64,000 bases of DNA from Legionellaceae bacterium (GCA_018061965.1 JAGOTG010000005.1:1-64000), one strand, 5' to 3'; shown: positions 26,402-35,843, numbered from the stretch's first letter. Numbers and translations are program-made. Notes: a model not told the origin generated them from the sequence alone.

Positions 26402-27115
26402 GTGAAACCAACCAAAATGACTCAATTTGTCATCATTGCCAATGGGCCATTTTTGGCCCAAGACATCATTCTAGAAGCCATTCAAGGTCGGCAAATTGTC
26501 GCTTTGGATGGTGCTGCAGATAAGCTGCTGGCTCTCGGTATTAATCCCCATGTCATTTTGGGCGATTTTGACTCCATTCAGCCACAAACCCAGGCTCATT
26601 GGGGAATCCGGCAAACATACCAAACCATGTCCAACAACGCACCATCCTATATCGGCCATCACGGCGTCATCATCGTCCCCGCAAAAAATCAAATGCTCAC
26701 CGATCTCGTCAAAGGGATCCGTTACTGTGACCAACACCAGGCCCAAGACATTAGTATCCTGTGTGCCACCGGCGGCAGAGATGATCATCATGAAGCCAAC
26801 AAATTAGCCTTGCAAAGTGAATATCGCAAACAACGGTCTATCCTCATGCATGGTGCTCAGCAGACCTTGCGCTGGGCCAATAATGAGGAAGTGACACTAC
26901 AGGGTGAAATAGGAGATTATTGCGGATTTGTAGTGCAAGAACCCGGTTATGGAGACTCGACTGGTTTGGCATATCCTTGCATACGTATACCCATCAGCCT
27001 ATGCAACCGACTCAGCACGCCACGGGCGACGATCCATATCACTGGCAGTGCGTTAATTATAATGCCTCCTCAATTAGACGCACATCGCAAATTAGTTCAT
27101 CGCGAACAGCCATAA
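26402..27115 (+). CDS. thiN: Thiamine pyrophosphokinase
   Basis: A 237-residue enzyme with the TPK signatures: IVALDGAADKLLALGINP, HVILGDFDSIQP, a KNQMLTDLVKGI stretch equivalent to the conserved D-x-T-D region, and the C-terminal GDYCGF and STGLAYP motifs. It transfers pyrophosphate from ATP to thiamine, making the cofactor TPP from salvaged thiamine. The start is uncertain: GTG at 26402 abuts the repeat, while ATG at 26417 (MTQFVIIANG) fits the family better but has no clear ribosome site. Confidence 0.85.
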   Translation: MKPTKMTQFVIIANGPFLAQDIILEAIQGRQIVALDGAADKLLALGINPHVILGDFDSIQPQTQAHWGIRQTYQTMSNNAPSYIGHHGVIIVPAKNQMLTDLVKGIRYCDQHQAQDISILCATGGRDDHHEANKLALQSEYRKQRSILMHGAQQTLRWANNEEVTLQGEIGDYCGFVVQEPGYGDSTGLAYPCIRIPISLCNRLSTPRATIHITGSALIIMPPQLDAHRKLVHREQP

Positions 27116-27184
27116 AAACATTTGCTTCAACATTTTATAAATGGACTACACTTATAGAATAGAACCCTATCCCATTGAATCATT

Positions 27185-28180
27185 ATGCAAACACCAACAG
27201 AACATCCTGCTACCTTCTCTGGATATTCCGATACTGAACGGAAGGCCATTTTACAACTCGCAGTGGATCATGAAAATGCCCTGCATAAACGTTCGAGTAT
27301 CCATATTATTCGCGCCGACGAGCTAACACGCTTTCTTGCCACGCATCAAAGAGATGACCGAATTCAATTGCTTGTGGAAAACGAGGGGCATTATTTTGCG
27401 TTGGATATATTACAACAAGACGATCGCAAATCGTGTATTGTGTTGGATGCCGCAAATGATGATAAATCAAAAGGGATCACTACCGCGCTAGAAACTAAAG
27501 GATTCAGTGTTTTAAGAGCCAGTGGCCTAGACAAGGACCAATATGTGAATAGCAATCTGCAAACAGATTCCACTAATAGCGCCCTATTTGCCCTTGATCA
27601 TAGTATACAGTTGGCCAATGCACCCGATGATTTGCATGCCACTGTCCAAACAAAAGCATCTGCGGGTAGTTTTACTTGGGATGTACTCCCGCCCAATTTT
27701 TTAAGGAATGCACAAGCGGTTGATTTTATTGAACAGTACATGCAGAAGCATGCAAGCGAGCTGGATGTTGCAACAAAGCAGTATATTCAAAGTGGATTAA
27801 AAGAATATGATGAAGGTGGCGAAATCGCCACCCAAAATGACGCGATCACGATGCATGTATTTCTCAATGCGCAGCGTCTCTATCAAAAAGAAAAAATAAT
27901 AGCGTCCATGACTCAAGCTATTCAAGAATCAAGCCACTCATGGCAGATCTTCGACAAATCAGCAAAGACAGTTGAATTAACTCGGATTAAAAATGAGTTT
28001 GCAGAAGCAGAGGTAAATGGGGATCCCTTTTCTTCCCCATCTGTTCTAGCTTTTGATGCGGAAGTGGGGCAAACCCACTGGCGCAATCCAAACCTCAAAG
28101 CCACTACAGAATATCGCAGCCAAATGCAGGGTCTAAAGACCGAGCAAGGCGCCGAGCACACGCCTGCAATGGGGTTATAG
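27185..28180 (+). CDS. YopJ/CE-clan-like protein with Ser in place of the catalytic Cys (effector candidate)
   Basis: A 331-residue protein without signal peptide. Residues about 55-145 follow the layout of CE-clan (YopJ/Ulp1-type) enzymes: His69 in EGHYFALDI, Asp88 in SCIVLDAAN, Gln126 in NLQTDSTNSALFALDHS. The residue aligned with the catalytic Cys is Ser132, encoded AGC (27578-27580), one base from TGC. YopJ members acetylate Ser/Thr/Lys in host kinases; Ulp1-like members cut ubiquitin-type proteins. A C-terminal helical region (about 170-331) is unassigned. Next to two other eukaryote-like genes. The assignment is by motif spacing only and is moderately uncertain. Confidence 0.5.
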   Translation: MQTPTEHPATFSGYSDTERKAILQLAVDHENALHKRSSIHIIRADELTRFLATHQRDDRIQLLVENEGHYFALDILQQDDRKSCIVLDAANDDKSKGITTALETKGFSVLRASGLDKDQYVNSNLQTDSTNSALFALDHSIQLANAPDDLHATVQTKASAGSFTWDVLPPNFLRNAQAVDFIEQYMQKHASELDVATKQYIQSGLKEYDEGGEIATQNDAITMHVFLNAQRLYQKEKIIASMTQAIQESSHSWQIFDKSAKTVELTRIKNEFAEAEVNGDPFSSPSVLAFDAEVGQTHWRNPNLKATTEYRSQMQGLKTEQGAEHTPAMGL

Positions 28181-28246
28181 GATTGGCCTGGGTCGAATGG
28201 CACTAAGTTAAGCCCTAATCACGACGTCCCTCGGACAAGGCCCAAC

Positions 28247-29776
28247 CTACCTTCGATACGTTTTTTCTACAAGTGGGGGCGAAGTCCGACCATCATGATG
28301 CCCACTAGTGAGAATTGACTCATCACGCGGCGGCAACCCAGATCGCACAGGCGGATTACAGCGGAACATACTGTAACCGGTAACCGCCATCAACAGACTA
28401 CCGGTCGCACTCAGCGCACCGGTTGCAGCCGTGGTGCTGAGACCGATTGCAGCACAGGCATTACCAAATGCTGTCACTGGCGCAGCGAAGCCTAATAGCC
28501 CGGCCACGCTAACCAGCAAGTGATTCATCCCTGCTGTTAATGCTACCGCAGAAAACACATTCGTTGCGATCAGAAGCAAATAGATTGCGTTCACAAGAGC
28601 AGCCACCATCAATGCCATACCGACATAACGTAGCGCGGTTGACAGAGTAGAGCGCGAAGCCACTACCGCTTCTACATCCTCATCATTGGCAGCCGCAGGT
28701 TTTTGGCCGAAGCGACGCAAACCATATCCCACGCCCAATGTCACCAAACTAGCGCCTGCAGCCAATAGTTCGGAGCCAGCAGCAGCACTGATTCCATAGG
28801 TCGCAAAAAACTGAGTCAATGCAGCAGCGGGTGCGCTCATGCCCAATAAGCCACCGACGGTTACAACCACTTGGTTTACAACGCCATTTAAGGCAACGGC
28901 GCTGACAAACCCTGCCGCAACAATCGCCAAATAGATTAGACTCGTAATGGCAGTCACAATCAGCGCCATACCGGCTAAGCGTAGTGCAAATGAAAGTGTC
29001 GTGTCAGCAGGCGGTACTGCATCCACACGAAGACGTGCCCGACTTGGTGAATAGGTTCGTATGGGTGTGCGTTGTTGCAGGGGTAAACCTCCTGCCCCTG
29101 TTCTTTTATTTGGCGTATGCTCTTCATCTGATGATTCAGCCAGATCCCAAATAGAAACAGCTCCCTCTGCAACTTTTCCACCTAGCTGCTGGCGATTAGA
29201 AGCGCTCGAAACAATGCTTCTTTGCGAAAAAGAAGCTCTTCTTGTAGGAATTACCGAGCTAGAGCTAGACAACCCAACAGGTAACCGGGTTGTAAGGCTA
29301 TCAATCAATACGTCTATATGGGTCCTATCTTTTGCAGAAACTGCCAAAAATGTTGCGCCCATAGTTTGGGCATACTCGTTTGCAGCCCGAGAAACATCAC
29401 TGATCTGCTCTTGAGAAAGCAGATCAATCTTATTGCCCACTATCAAAAGTTGCGTCCCCGCAGGTAATGTAATGCCCTTAGAGCTCAGATAAGCGATTAA
29501 TTTTTGTACCGCACTTGTGTCTGTCGCATCAAAAACCAAACAAATTTTACTTGCCTTCGTTAGTCCAGAGTTAATTTGTTCAGCCTTAATATCTGGACCA
29601 TAATCCGTATATTCGATCTGAAGACCTTTCTCTGGATATGTTTTTTTCTTATTCAACGCACCTGTCCGGAGCTTATACTTTTCTACAAAATCATTATCAG
29701 TAGCCAATCGATTAACTATTTGAGTTTTTCCTGATTGTTCAGGACCAATGAACGTTATATTATGTTTATCGAGCAT
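28247..29776 (-). CDS. Rab/Ras-like GTPase fused to duplicated membrane domains (effector candidate)
   Basis: A 509-residue protein. Residues 1-165 form a small GTPase: P-loop GPEQSGKT (11-18), NKID (115-118) and SAK (147-149). The G3 motif is degenerate (YTDYGPD, residues 56-62, instead of WDTAGQE), putting Pro at the catalytic Gln position. A Ser/Arg-rich linker (about 170-255) follows. Two homologous hydrophobic repeats (about 257-356 and 374-472) each have paired membrane segments, beginning LSFALRLAGMALIV and LSTALRYVGMALMV. The C-terminus is polar and basic. I infer a membrane-anchored GTPase that acts in the host and is exported by Dot/Icm. Confidence 0.7.
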   Translation of the reverse strand: MLDKHNITFIGPEQSGKTQIVNRLATDNDFVEKYKLRTGALNKKKTYPEKGLQIEYTDYGPDIKAEQINSGLTKASKICLVFDATDTSAVQKLIAYLSSKGITLPAGTQLLIVGNKIDLLSQEQISDVSRAANEYAQTMGATFLAVSAKDRTHIDVLIDSLTTRLPVGLSSSSSVIPTRRASFSQRSIVSSASNRQQLGGKVAEGAVSIWDLAESSDEEHTPNKRTGAGGLPLQQRTPIRTYSPSRARLRVDAVPPADTTLSFALRLAGMALIVTAITSLIYLAIVAAGFVSAVALNGVVNQVVVTVGGLLGMSAPAAALTQFFATYGISAAAGSELLAAGASLVTLGVGYGLRRFGQKPAAANDEDVEAVVASRSTLSTALRYVGMALMVAALVNAIYLLLIATNVFSAVALTAGMNHLLVSVAGLLGFAAPVTAFGNACAAIGLSTTAATGALSATGSLLMAVTGYSMFRCNPPVRSGLPPRDESILTSGHHDGRTSPPLVEKTYRR

Positions 29777-29979
29777 AGTTACCTCTTTTTTATTAAATCA
29801 CGCATTAAAGGCGCAACGTTAATCATTTATCTTCACATAATCAAGTATTTTTAATAAAAAATAAAGCCAGCAAATTACCAATATGTTTTTTAAAAAAATC
29901 TATGTGAAAATTTTGAGCTTGCACTCGGAACGTAGTAAACTACTCGATTCTTTCTAAATCACCATCAAAGGAATAACAA

Positions 29980-31584
29980 ATGGAACAACAATCTGAAAAA
30001 CAAACACAAAAAAGACCTTCCCTGGGATCAATTGACGGTCGTTCAAACATCTCCAGTCACACAACAATATCTGTAACGAAATTCTTAGAGACCGTAGAAG
30101 AACAATATGCAACTGAAGGCAAAGATGTGGTTGACCCCAAGGTTGCGTATAGCTTAAGTGACTTGGGTGAACAATTTCGTGCTGCAGGCGATTATATACA
30201 AGCAGCATCCTATTTGAATGAAGCACTCACGATGTACAGTAAATTGGATGGCACAGAAAAAGAGGTGGTTCAAGTACGCAATAAACTAGGTTTGGTTTAT
30301 ATTGCACAAGGTAGTTTGCAGTTCGCTGAAGGCTCATTAGAGCAAGCCTTAGAAGATGCGGTAGAAAACAGTCCAGAGCAAGCCGATGCCTACTATTACT
30401 TAGGTTTGATGCATACAGCCCAACAAAGCTACGCTGAAGCAACCGCCGCACTCAAGCGGGCGCTTACTATATTCCAGACGCTGAATAACCCTGGATATGT
30501 CGCTCGCATGCATTATCATTTGGGACTTGTCTATTCAGCTCAAAATCAACATGCGCTTGCAGAACATTGTTTGCAAGAAGCGTTAACTGTATTTAGATCT
30601 GAAGGCGAAGACAACGATGAGTTAGCCGAAGCTTTGCGTCATTTAGGACTGGCCCAGCAAGCGCTAGAACATTATCCTGAGGCGTTAGCGTCTTTTCAAC
30701 TAGCCTTAAATGAATATATTGAATTAGATGAAAAACAGCATCAAACGGGACTGACTCACTACCATATGGGCACAGTTTATTTGGCACAAAATAATTACAC
30801 CAATGCCATTGATTCTTTCGACCAAGCATTATTAGTCTTTGGTGAAGATAATGAGCACATTGCAATCACCGAAGTACGATTCCACCTAGGACTAGCAGAA
30901 AATGCACGCCTCAACAAAACCAAAGCATTGGAGCATTGGAATATCGCATTGACTCAATATCGCGCAATCAATGATGATCATCAATATAATCCCAAAATTG
31001 AGCAGCTTCTAAAGTACATCGGTCTCGCTTATCAAGCGCAAGGTCGTTTCGACTATGCAGTCGCTTCTTTTGAACAGGTATTAGAGTTGTACGAAGAGTT
31101 GGAAGGCATTGCTAACGCAACTGTTGCAGAAACTCATCGCCTTATGGGGGAAACCTATTTGGCAGCAAATACTATGCAAGAAGCCAGAGAGTCTTTGACT
31201 AAAGCATTGGAAATGTACCAAACATTAGGCCTACAGACTGAAATAAGTGCTGTACAAGTGTTGTTAAGCAGAGCCAACCAACCTACACCACGTGTGGAAT
31301 GGGTGGTACCGCAAGTGATGCAACGCACAGGTCCAACTGCGTTAGATACCGCCGTAGGCAGTAGTTCTACTGACTCCAAAGAGCAACAAAGTAAAGAAGA
31401 CTCTCCATGTTGTTGTTGCGGATTTTTTGCGACTTCTGCTCGTAAGACTGCGGCGGATCAAAAGAAAGTAAATCACAAAGCCTCATTTGGCGCCGACAAT
31501 CCTTTGACAGCCCATTTAAATGAAGACGAGGTGACCAATTACGGTTCAACAGCTCCAGGATTAGGCGGCAGTACTAACAAATAG
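29980..31584 (+). CDS. TPR-repeat protein with C-terminal Cys4 cluster (effector candidate)
   Basis: A 534-residue protein starting behind AAGGAATAAC. Residues about 60-430 hold roughly nine kinesin-light-chain-like tetratricopeptide repeats of about 42 residues with the recurring pattern ALxxLGLxYxAQxxYxxAxxxxxxAL. The tail contains four consecutive cysteines (Cys477-480, SPCCCCGFF) in a Ser/Lys-rich stretch, a context resembling eukaryotic S-palmitoylation sites, and ends in a polar low-complexity segment. TPRs mediate protein-protein binding. With no signal peptide and two effector-like neighbours, I infer a translocated, lipid-anchored scaffold; this is not proven by the sequence. Confidence 0.75.
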   Translation: MEQQSEKQTQKRPSLGSIDGRSNISSHTTISVTKFLETVEEQYATEGKDVVDPKVAYSLSDLGEQFRAAGDYIQAASYLNEALTMYSKLDGTEKEVVQVRNKLGLVYIAQGSLQFAEGSLEQALEDAVENSPEQADAYYYLGLMHTAQQSYAEATAALKRALTIFQTLNNPGYVARMHYHLGLVYSAQNQHALAEHCLQEALTVFRSEGEDNDELAEALRHLGLAQQALEHYPEALASFQLALNEYIELDEKQHQTGLTHYHMGTVYLAQNNYTNAIDSFDQALLVFGEDNEHIAITEVRFHLGLAENARLNKTKALEHWNIALTQYRAINDDHQYNPKIEQLLKYIGLAYQAQGRFDYAVASFEQVLELYEELEGIANATVAETHRLMGETYLAANTMQEARESLTKALEMYQTLGLQTEISAVQVLLSRANQPTPRVEWVVPQVMQRTGPTALDTAVGSSSTDSKEQQSKEDSPCCCCGFFATSARKTAADQKKVNHKASFGADNPLTAHLNEDEVTNYGSTAPGLGGSTNK

Positions 31585-31593
31585 TATCAAATA

Positions 31594-31621
31594 GGGTGGG
31601 CAAGCTGCGCTTTGCCCACCC
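31594..31621 (+). terminator. Hairpin after the TPR gene
   Basis: GGGTGGGCAA (31594-31603) pairs with TTTGCCCACCC (31611-31621) around a short loop, 9 bp after the TPR stop codon. The strong GC stem suits a terminator, although what follows is A-rich rather than a T-tract. Confidence 0.55.
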
Positions 31622-31712
31622 GTTCGAAAAAATAATTTATATAGCTTCATTGGGGATGATGTCTTCGAAATTAAGGTCACTGGATTGCTTAGCTAACGCT
31701 CGCAACGACGGC

Positions 31713-33836
31713 TTATCCATTACCCTTAGTTAACCTAAAACATTGATGAATCTTCGCATTGCGCTTAAAATCGGTATCAATCGTTTCTAGACTTATGTCA
31801 CGTACCGTATATTCTTCCATAATAGACGGGCTTAATTGAAAACGGCGAAAATTAGTTGAAAAATAGAGGCCCCCCTGCGGGGCTAATAATCGCATACACG
31901 CACGAATCAAGATTTCATGATCTCGCGCTATATCCAAAGTATCTTGCATACGCTTAGAGTTTGAAAAGCTTGGCGGATCTAAAAAAATGACATCAAACTT
32001 GTCCTGAGTCACTTGCAACCATTCTACGCAATCGTAATGCACAAATTGATGCTTATCCAATGCAAGATGATTCAAGCGAAAATTCTCTTCTGCCCAATTT
32101 AAATAAGTTTGTGACATATCCACATTGGTAGTCACTGCACCCGCCAGTGCTGCATGCACGCTGGCAGAAGCCGTGTAGCAAAAGCAATTTAAAAACCGCG
32201 TCCCTGGCTGCAGTTGCGCAAATCGCAACCGTAGCAAGCGATGATCTAAAAATAGTCCGGTATCCAGATAGTCATGCAAATTCACGCGTAATTGCGCACG
32301 ACCTTCCGTAACCACCATCCATTGACGCCGTTCCGACAATTTTTCATATTGCGCCGTACCGCGTTGACGACTTCGTTGTTTCACTACAATTTGTTTTGCC
32401 GGCAATTCTAAGACCTCGGGGACCACACGCAATACATCTTCGCGGCGCTGTTCCGCTTTGGCCGCATCAACCGTAGCGGGCGGCGCATATTCTTGTAATA
32501 CGGCGTGATCTTTATAAATATCGACTGCATAGGCATATTCGGGCAGATCGGCATCATACACGCGATAACATTCAATATTCTGGCGCTGCGCCCAAGAACG
32601 CAAATGCTTGTAATTTTTGCGTAGGCGGTTGGCAAACATTTGCGCGGATTCTGAAAAAGGTTTGGGAGGCGCTTCACTTTGCAACCGATTATTCACGGTT
32701 AATTCTATGCAATACAAATGACAGGCCAAAGGGCCATTATAAAATCGATACTGCTTATGCGAACGCAAACCAATCGCTTTCGCCAAACGCGGGCTCGTCG
32801 TCAATACCGCAGCTTGCCAATTCGCAAAGCCACGTTGTAACACCGTGCCTAATTGGGTATAGAGCGGTAACAAATCATCTTCTTCACCTAAGCGTTCACC
32901 ATACGGCGGATTACATACCACCAAGCCTTGCGGCTGCGTAGCGCATACCCATTCTGGATCCAAAGCCTGTGCCGCCCAGCGCGTAAACGCCATGACACCA
33001 GCCCGCTCCGCATTCTCTTGCGCTTTGTCTATGGCGCGCGGATCACTATCCGTTCCCCATAGACAAACCTCATGCGTTGTTTGCTGTTGCGCTGCCCGCT
33101 TGCGACAATCCGCCCATAAAGCCGCATCATGCCCAGACCAAGCGGCAAACGCTTGGTCCACACGTAATAAACCGGGCGCGATGTGCGCCGCAATCATCGC
33201 AGCCTCAATGACCAATGTCCCAGAGCCACAACAAGGATCGTGAAAGCCGAACCCTTGTTGGCTCAGCGCTGGCCATTTGGCGCGCAGTAATATGGCAGCG
33301 GCAACCGTTTCTTTCAACGGGGCCTCGCCCGCAGCCAAACGATAGCCGCGTTGATGCAAACTGTATCCAACCAAATCCAGATAAACCGAGATCGTATCGC
33401 GCTTCAAATAAGCACGTAAACGGATATCTGCCGTATCGCGATCAATCGTCGGCCGTTCCAAACCCTGATCCCGACAATAATCCACCAGGCCATCTTTGAT
33501 GACCTGTGCACCGAACATAGAGTTTCGAATACTCTCTGAGTGACCCTGAAAATGAATGGCAACACTGGATTGGGATGAAAAAATAGTTTGCCAAGAAAAT
33601 TGGCTGGCTGTCGCATGCAATGCTTGCGCATCAGCGGCCGGACCCGTGAATAAATGGAGTAATACGCGATTAGCAACCCTGGACCACAAGCTAATCATAT
33701 AGATGGTTTCGAGTGATGCCCTTCCTGAAACACCCTGAGGACTCACTTTAACATCAGTCAGCCCCCAAGGTTGGAGTTCCTCTTCTAACAAATACTCTAA
33801 GCCCTTAGGGCAAGTGACCAAAATTGCAAAGTTCAT
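31713..33836 (-). CDS. rlmL: 23S rRNA (guanine-N2/N7) methyltransferase RlmKL
   Basis: A 707-residue fused enzyme as in E. coli RlmKL (702). The N-terminal half has a THUMP domain (about 50-160) and a methyltransferase with NPPYGERLGEE (about 310), the RlmL part that makes m2G2445. The C-terminal half, the RlmK part making m7G2069, has FLNCFCYTASASVHAALAGA and DVIFLDPPSFSNSKRMQ. Both SAM-binding folds and NPPY/DPPS motifs look intact. Probably co-transcribed with the TauE/SafE gene 3 bp upstream. Confidence 0.95.
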   Translation of the reverse strand: MNFAILVTCPKGLEYLLEEELQPWGLTDVKVSPQGVSGRASLETIYMISLWSRVANRVLLHLFTGPAADAQALHATASQFSWQTIFSSQSSVAIHFQGHSESIRNSMFGAQVIKDGLVDYCRDQGLERPTIDRDTADIRLRAYLKRDTISVYLDLVGYSLHQRGYRLAAGEAPLKETVAAAILLRAKWPALSQQGFGFHDPCCGSGTLVIEAAMIAAHIAPGLLRVDQAFAAWSGHDAALWADCRKRAAQQQTTHEVCLWGTDSDPRAIDKAQENAERAGVMAFTRWAAQALDPEWVCATQPQGLVVCNPPYGERLGEEDDLLPLYTQLGTVLQRGFANWQAAVLTTSPRLAKAIGLRSHKQYRFYNGPLACHLYCIELTVNNRLQSEAPPKPFSESAQMFANRLRKNYKHLRSWAQRQNIECYRVYDADLPEYAYAVDIYKDHAVLQEYAPPATVDAAKAEQRREDVLRVVPEVLELPAKQIVVKQRSRQRGTAQYEKLSERRQWMVVTEGRAQLRVNLHDYLDTGLFLDHRLLRLRFAQLQPGTRFLNCFCYTASASVHAALAGAVTTNVDMSQTYLNWAEENFRLNHLALDKHQFVHYDCVEWLQVTQDKFDVIFLDPPSFSNSKRMQDTLDIARDHEILIRACMRLLAPQGGLYFSTNFRRFQLSPSIMEEYTVRDISLETIDTDFKRNAKIHQCFRLTKGNG

Positions 33837-33839
33837 TCG

Positions 33840-34733
33840 TTACGCTTCTGCGGCAGTAGGCAATTGCAACCGATTTTGCAGATATGTGCGCGAAATAGCA
33901 ATCAGATTAAAGCATAAAATCAAAACTAATAGGCCATGCAACCAAGACACCGTCAAATACTGAAACACGGGCAACGTGAGCGCTACCCCAACACATCCCC
34001 CAAAACTCACCCACAAAATGCGCTTAATTGGCATATTGCGTGCATGACGAAGGAACATAAATGTGGTCAGCGGTTGTTGCATTGCGCCAGCAGTCATCAT
34101 AATCGGGAAGGCCACCAAAGGTGATACACCTAAGACAAACAACACTGCTTGCACCATGGCGAACAAGCCAATCCCTACCGAAGTCAGCGCGCCGCAGAGC
34201 ATGACGCCAAAGAAACCCATCACCAATTTCCATGAATATAAGGCAATGGCAGTACCCCCAACTGGCAACAAACCTAATTGGTTGCTGGCCAATAGGCAAA
34301 TAATAAACGTAAAACAAATCATCATGGCCAAACGTACGGTTTGTTTGCCCATGCGTGCAACAATCCCGCCGCCTAACAGACCACCAATACAGGTGCCTAA
34401 AACCAGAACTACCAAGGTCGTCAAATCGACTTCTACAAATTGCATAAAAAATAAGGACTCAATAGCACCAGGGATCAATTGCGCACCATTGTTCATAGCT
34501 GGCAACTCTTCATCCGAAAAGGTGCCTAATATTTTGGCCAAAGCAATATTCACGGCAAAGCTCCCCATCCCCAACGTATCGGAGATAAAAGCCAAAATAC
34601 CCGAGCCTACTAAGCGAATGGTATCTTTACGCGAAACAAGCACGCGTGGTTGTTGGCGTAATTGATACACCATATAACCAGTCACTGACAAAGTCAGCAG
34701 CAAAATACCGAAAACAATGATCATCATCGCCAT
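33840..34733 (-). CDS. TauE/SafE-family anion exporter
   Basis: A 297-residue membrane protein with about eight hydrophobic segments and the internal two-fold repeat of the TauE/SafE (DUF81) family: SGILAFISDTLGMGSFAVN in the first half and LTSVGIGLFAMVQAVLF with PLVAFPIMMTAGAM in the second. Members move sulfite, sulfoacetate or other organosulfur anions across the inner membrane. The substrate here is unknown. It precedes rlmL by 3 bp on the same strand. Confidence 0.85.
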   Translation of the reverse strand: MAMMIIVFGILLLTLSVTGYMVYQLRQQPRVLVSRKDTIRLVGSGILAFISDTLGMGSFAVNIALAKILGTFSDEELPAMNNGAQLIPGAIESLFFMQFVEVDLTTLVVLVLGTCIGGLLGGGIVARMGKQTVRLAMMICFTFIICLLASNQLGLLPVGGTAIALYSWKLVMGFFGVMLCGALTSVGIGLFAMVQAVLFVLGVSPLVAFPIMMTAGAMQQPLTTFMFLRHARNMPIKRILWVSFGGCVGVALTLPVFQYLTVSWLHGLLVLILCFNLIAISRTYLQNRLQLPTAAEA

Positions 34734-34839
34734 AGCACAACCCTTAGATTATCGCGGTTTAAAGAACAATATTGTATCATAATTGATAAAATATATCCAC
34801 ACAAATGACTGTCTCAGCATAAACCCGTAGTTACAAGAC

Positions 34840-34932
34840 GTAGGTTGGGCCTTGGCCCAACAGCTAAGCGTAGCGCTTCAATTAAGAGGTAACGGTGCGC
34901 CGCGCGCATGGTTGGGCCAAGGCCCAATCTAC
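34840..34932. repeat. Inverted pair of a GGCC-rich 22-bp intergenic repeat
   Basis: The 22-bp unit 34840-34861 (GTAGGTTGGGCC then TTGGCCCAAC) recurs inverted at 34911-34932 with one mismatch. Each unit is itself nearly palindromic, so alternative hairpins can form. A half-unit (AAGGCCCAACCTAC) occurs at 28237-28250. It lies between the TauE/SafE start and the coxC stop. Confidence 0.8.
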
Positions 34933-34973
34933 TTTACATTTGCAAATGCGAGCGCTGGACTCGTCTGTTACAT

Positions 34974-35843
34974 CTACAACCAATACACAAAGATAAACAA
35001 GAATAACCAGACCACATCCACAAAATGCCAATACCAAGCAACCGCTTCGAAGGCAAAATGGCGTTCTGGCGTAAAATGGCCAGCCCTACACCGTAATAAA
35101 ATAACAATCAGCATGATCGTACCAATGGTCACATGCAAGCCGTGGAATCCGGTCAGCATGAAAAATGTCGTGCCATAAATACCGGAAGCTAGGGTCAGAT
35201 TCATTTTAGTATACGCTTCGATATACTCATTAACCTGTAATCCCAAGAACAGCAAACCCAATGCAATGGTACACGCCAACCCAATTTTCAATTGAGTGCG
35301 TTTATTCAACTTCAAAGCCCAATGCGCCCAAGTAATGGTAATCCCCGAAGTCAACAAGATAAAAGTATTGATCGCAGCCAAGCCCCAAGCACCCATGCCT
35401 TCTTCTGCACCCATAAATGTACTGTTATCAGGATTAATCAATAACGGCCAGCTCGCTTTAAATTGTGGCCACAACGCTTGGTGCGTAGCAGGATAAATCT
35501 CTCCGCCCAACTCTGGTATGGTTACATACCGAGACATGAATAAGGCGCCAAAAAACCCCCCAAAAAAACAAACTTCCGAAAAAATAAACCAGCACATGCC
35601 CCAACGGAACGATCTGTCCACCTGGAGATTGTAACTGCCTTTTTTATTTTCATAGATAACTTGGCCAAACCAACCAAACATCATGCCAATTAAAACGCAA
35701 AATCCCAGTGTAAATATATACGGACCATACCAATCATGGTGCAACCAAGACGCTGCCCCCACCAAAATCGTCGTCAAACCAATAGAACCGACTAACGGCC
35801 AGTGGCTGGGTTGTGGGACATAATATCCACCGTGTGCACTCAT
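34974..35843 (-). CDS. ctaE: Cytochrome c oxidase subunit III
   Basis: A 289-residue seven-TM subunit III. It shows PSHWPLVGSIG at the start, FRWGMCWFIFSEVCFFGGFFGALF with the conserved Glu, and the C-terminal FFMLTGFHGLHVTIG and FEAVAWYWHFVDVVWLFLF. It is the last gene of the operon cytochrome c - ctaC - ctaD - ctaG - ctaE, all on the minus strand. Subunit III stabilises proton uptake and the binuclear centre. Intact. Confidence 0.96.
   Translation of the reverse strand: MSAHGGYYVPQPSHWPLVGSIGLTTILVGAASWLHHDWYGPYIFTLGFCVLIGMMFGWFGQVIYENKKGSYNLQVDRSFRWGMCWFIFSEVCFFGGFFGALFMSRYVTIPELGGEIYPATHQALWPQFKASWPLLINPDNSTFMGAEEGMGAWGLAAINTFILLTSGITITWAHWALKLNKRTQLKIGLACTIALGLLFLGLQVNEYIEAYTKMNLTLASGIYGTTFFMLTGFHGLHVTIGTIMLIVILLRCRAGHFTPERHFAFEAVAWYWHFVDVVWLFLFIFVYWL

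Noticed and set aside
34063..34665. 200-codon plus-strand frame antisense to the TauE/SafE gene
   Set aside because: It mirrors membrane-gene codon composition (Lys/Thr/Pro-rich), while the opposite strand carries a convincing eight-TM transporter.
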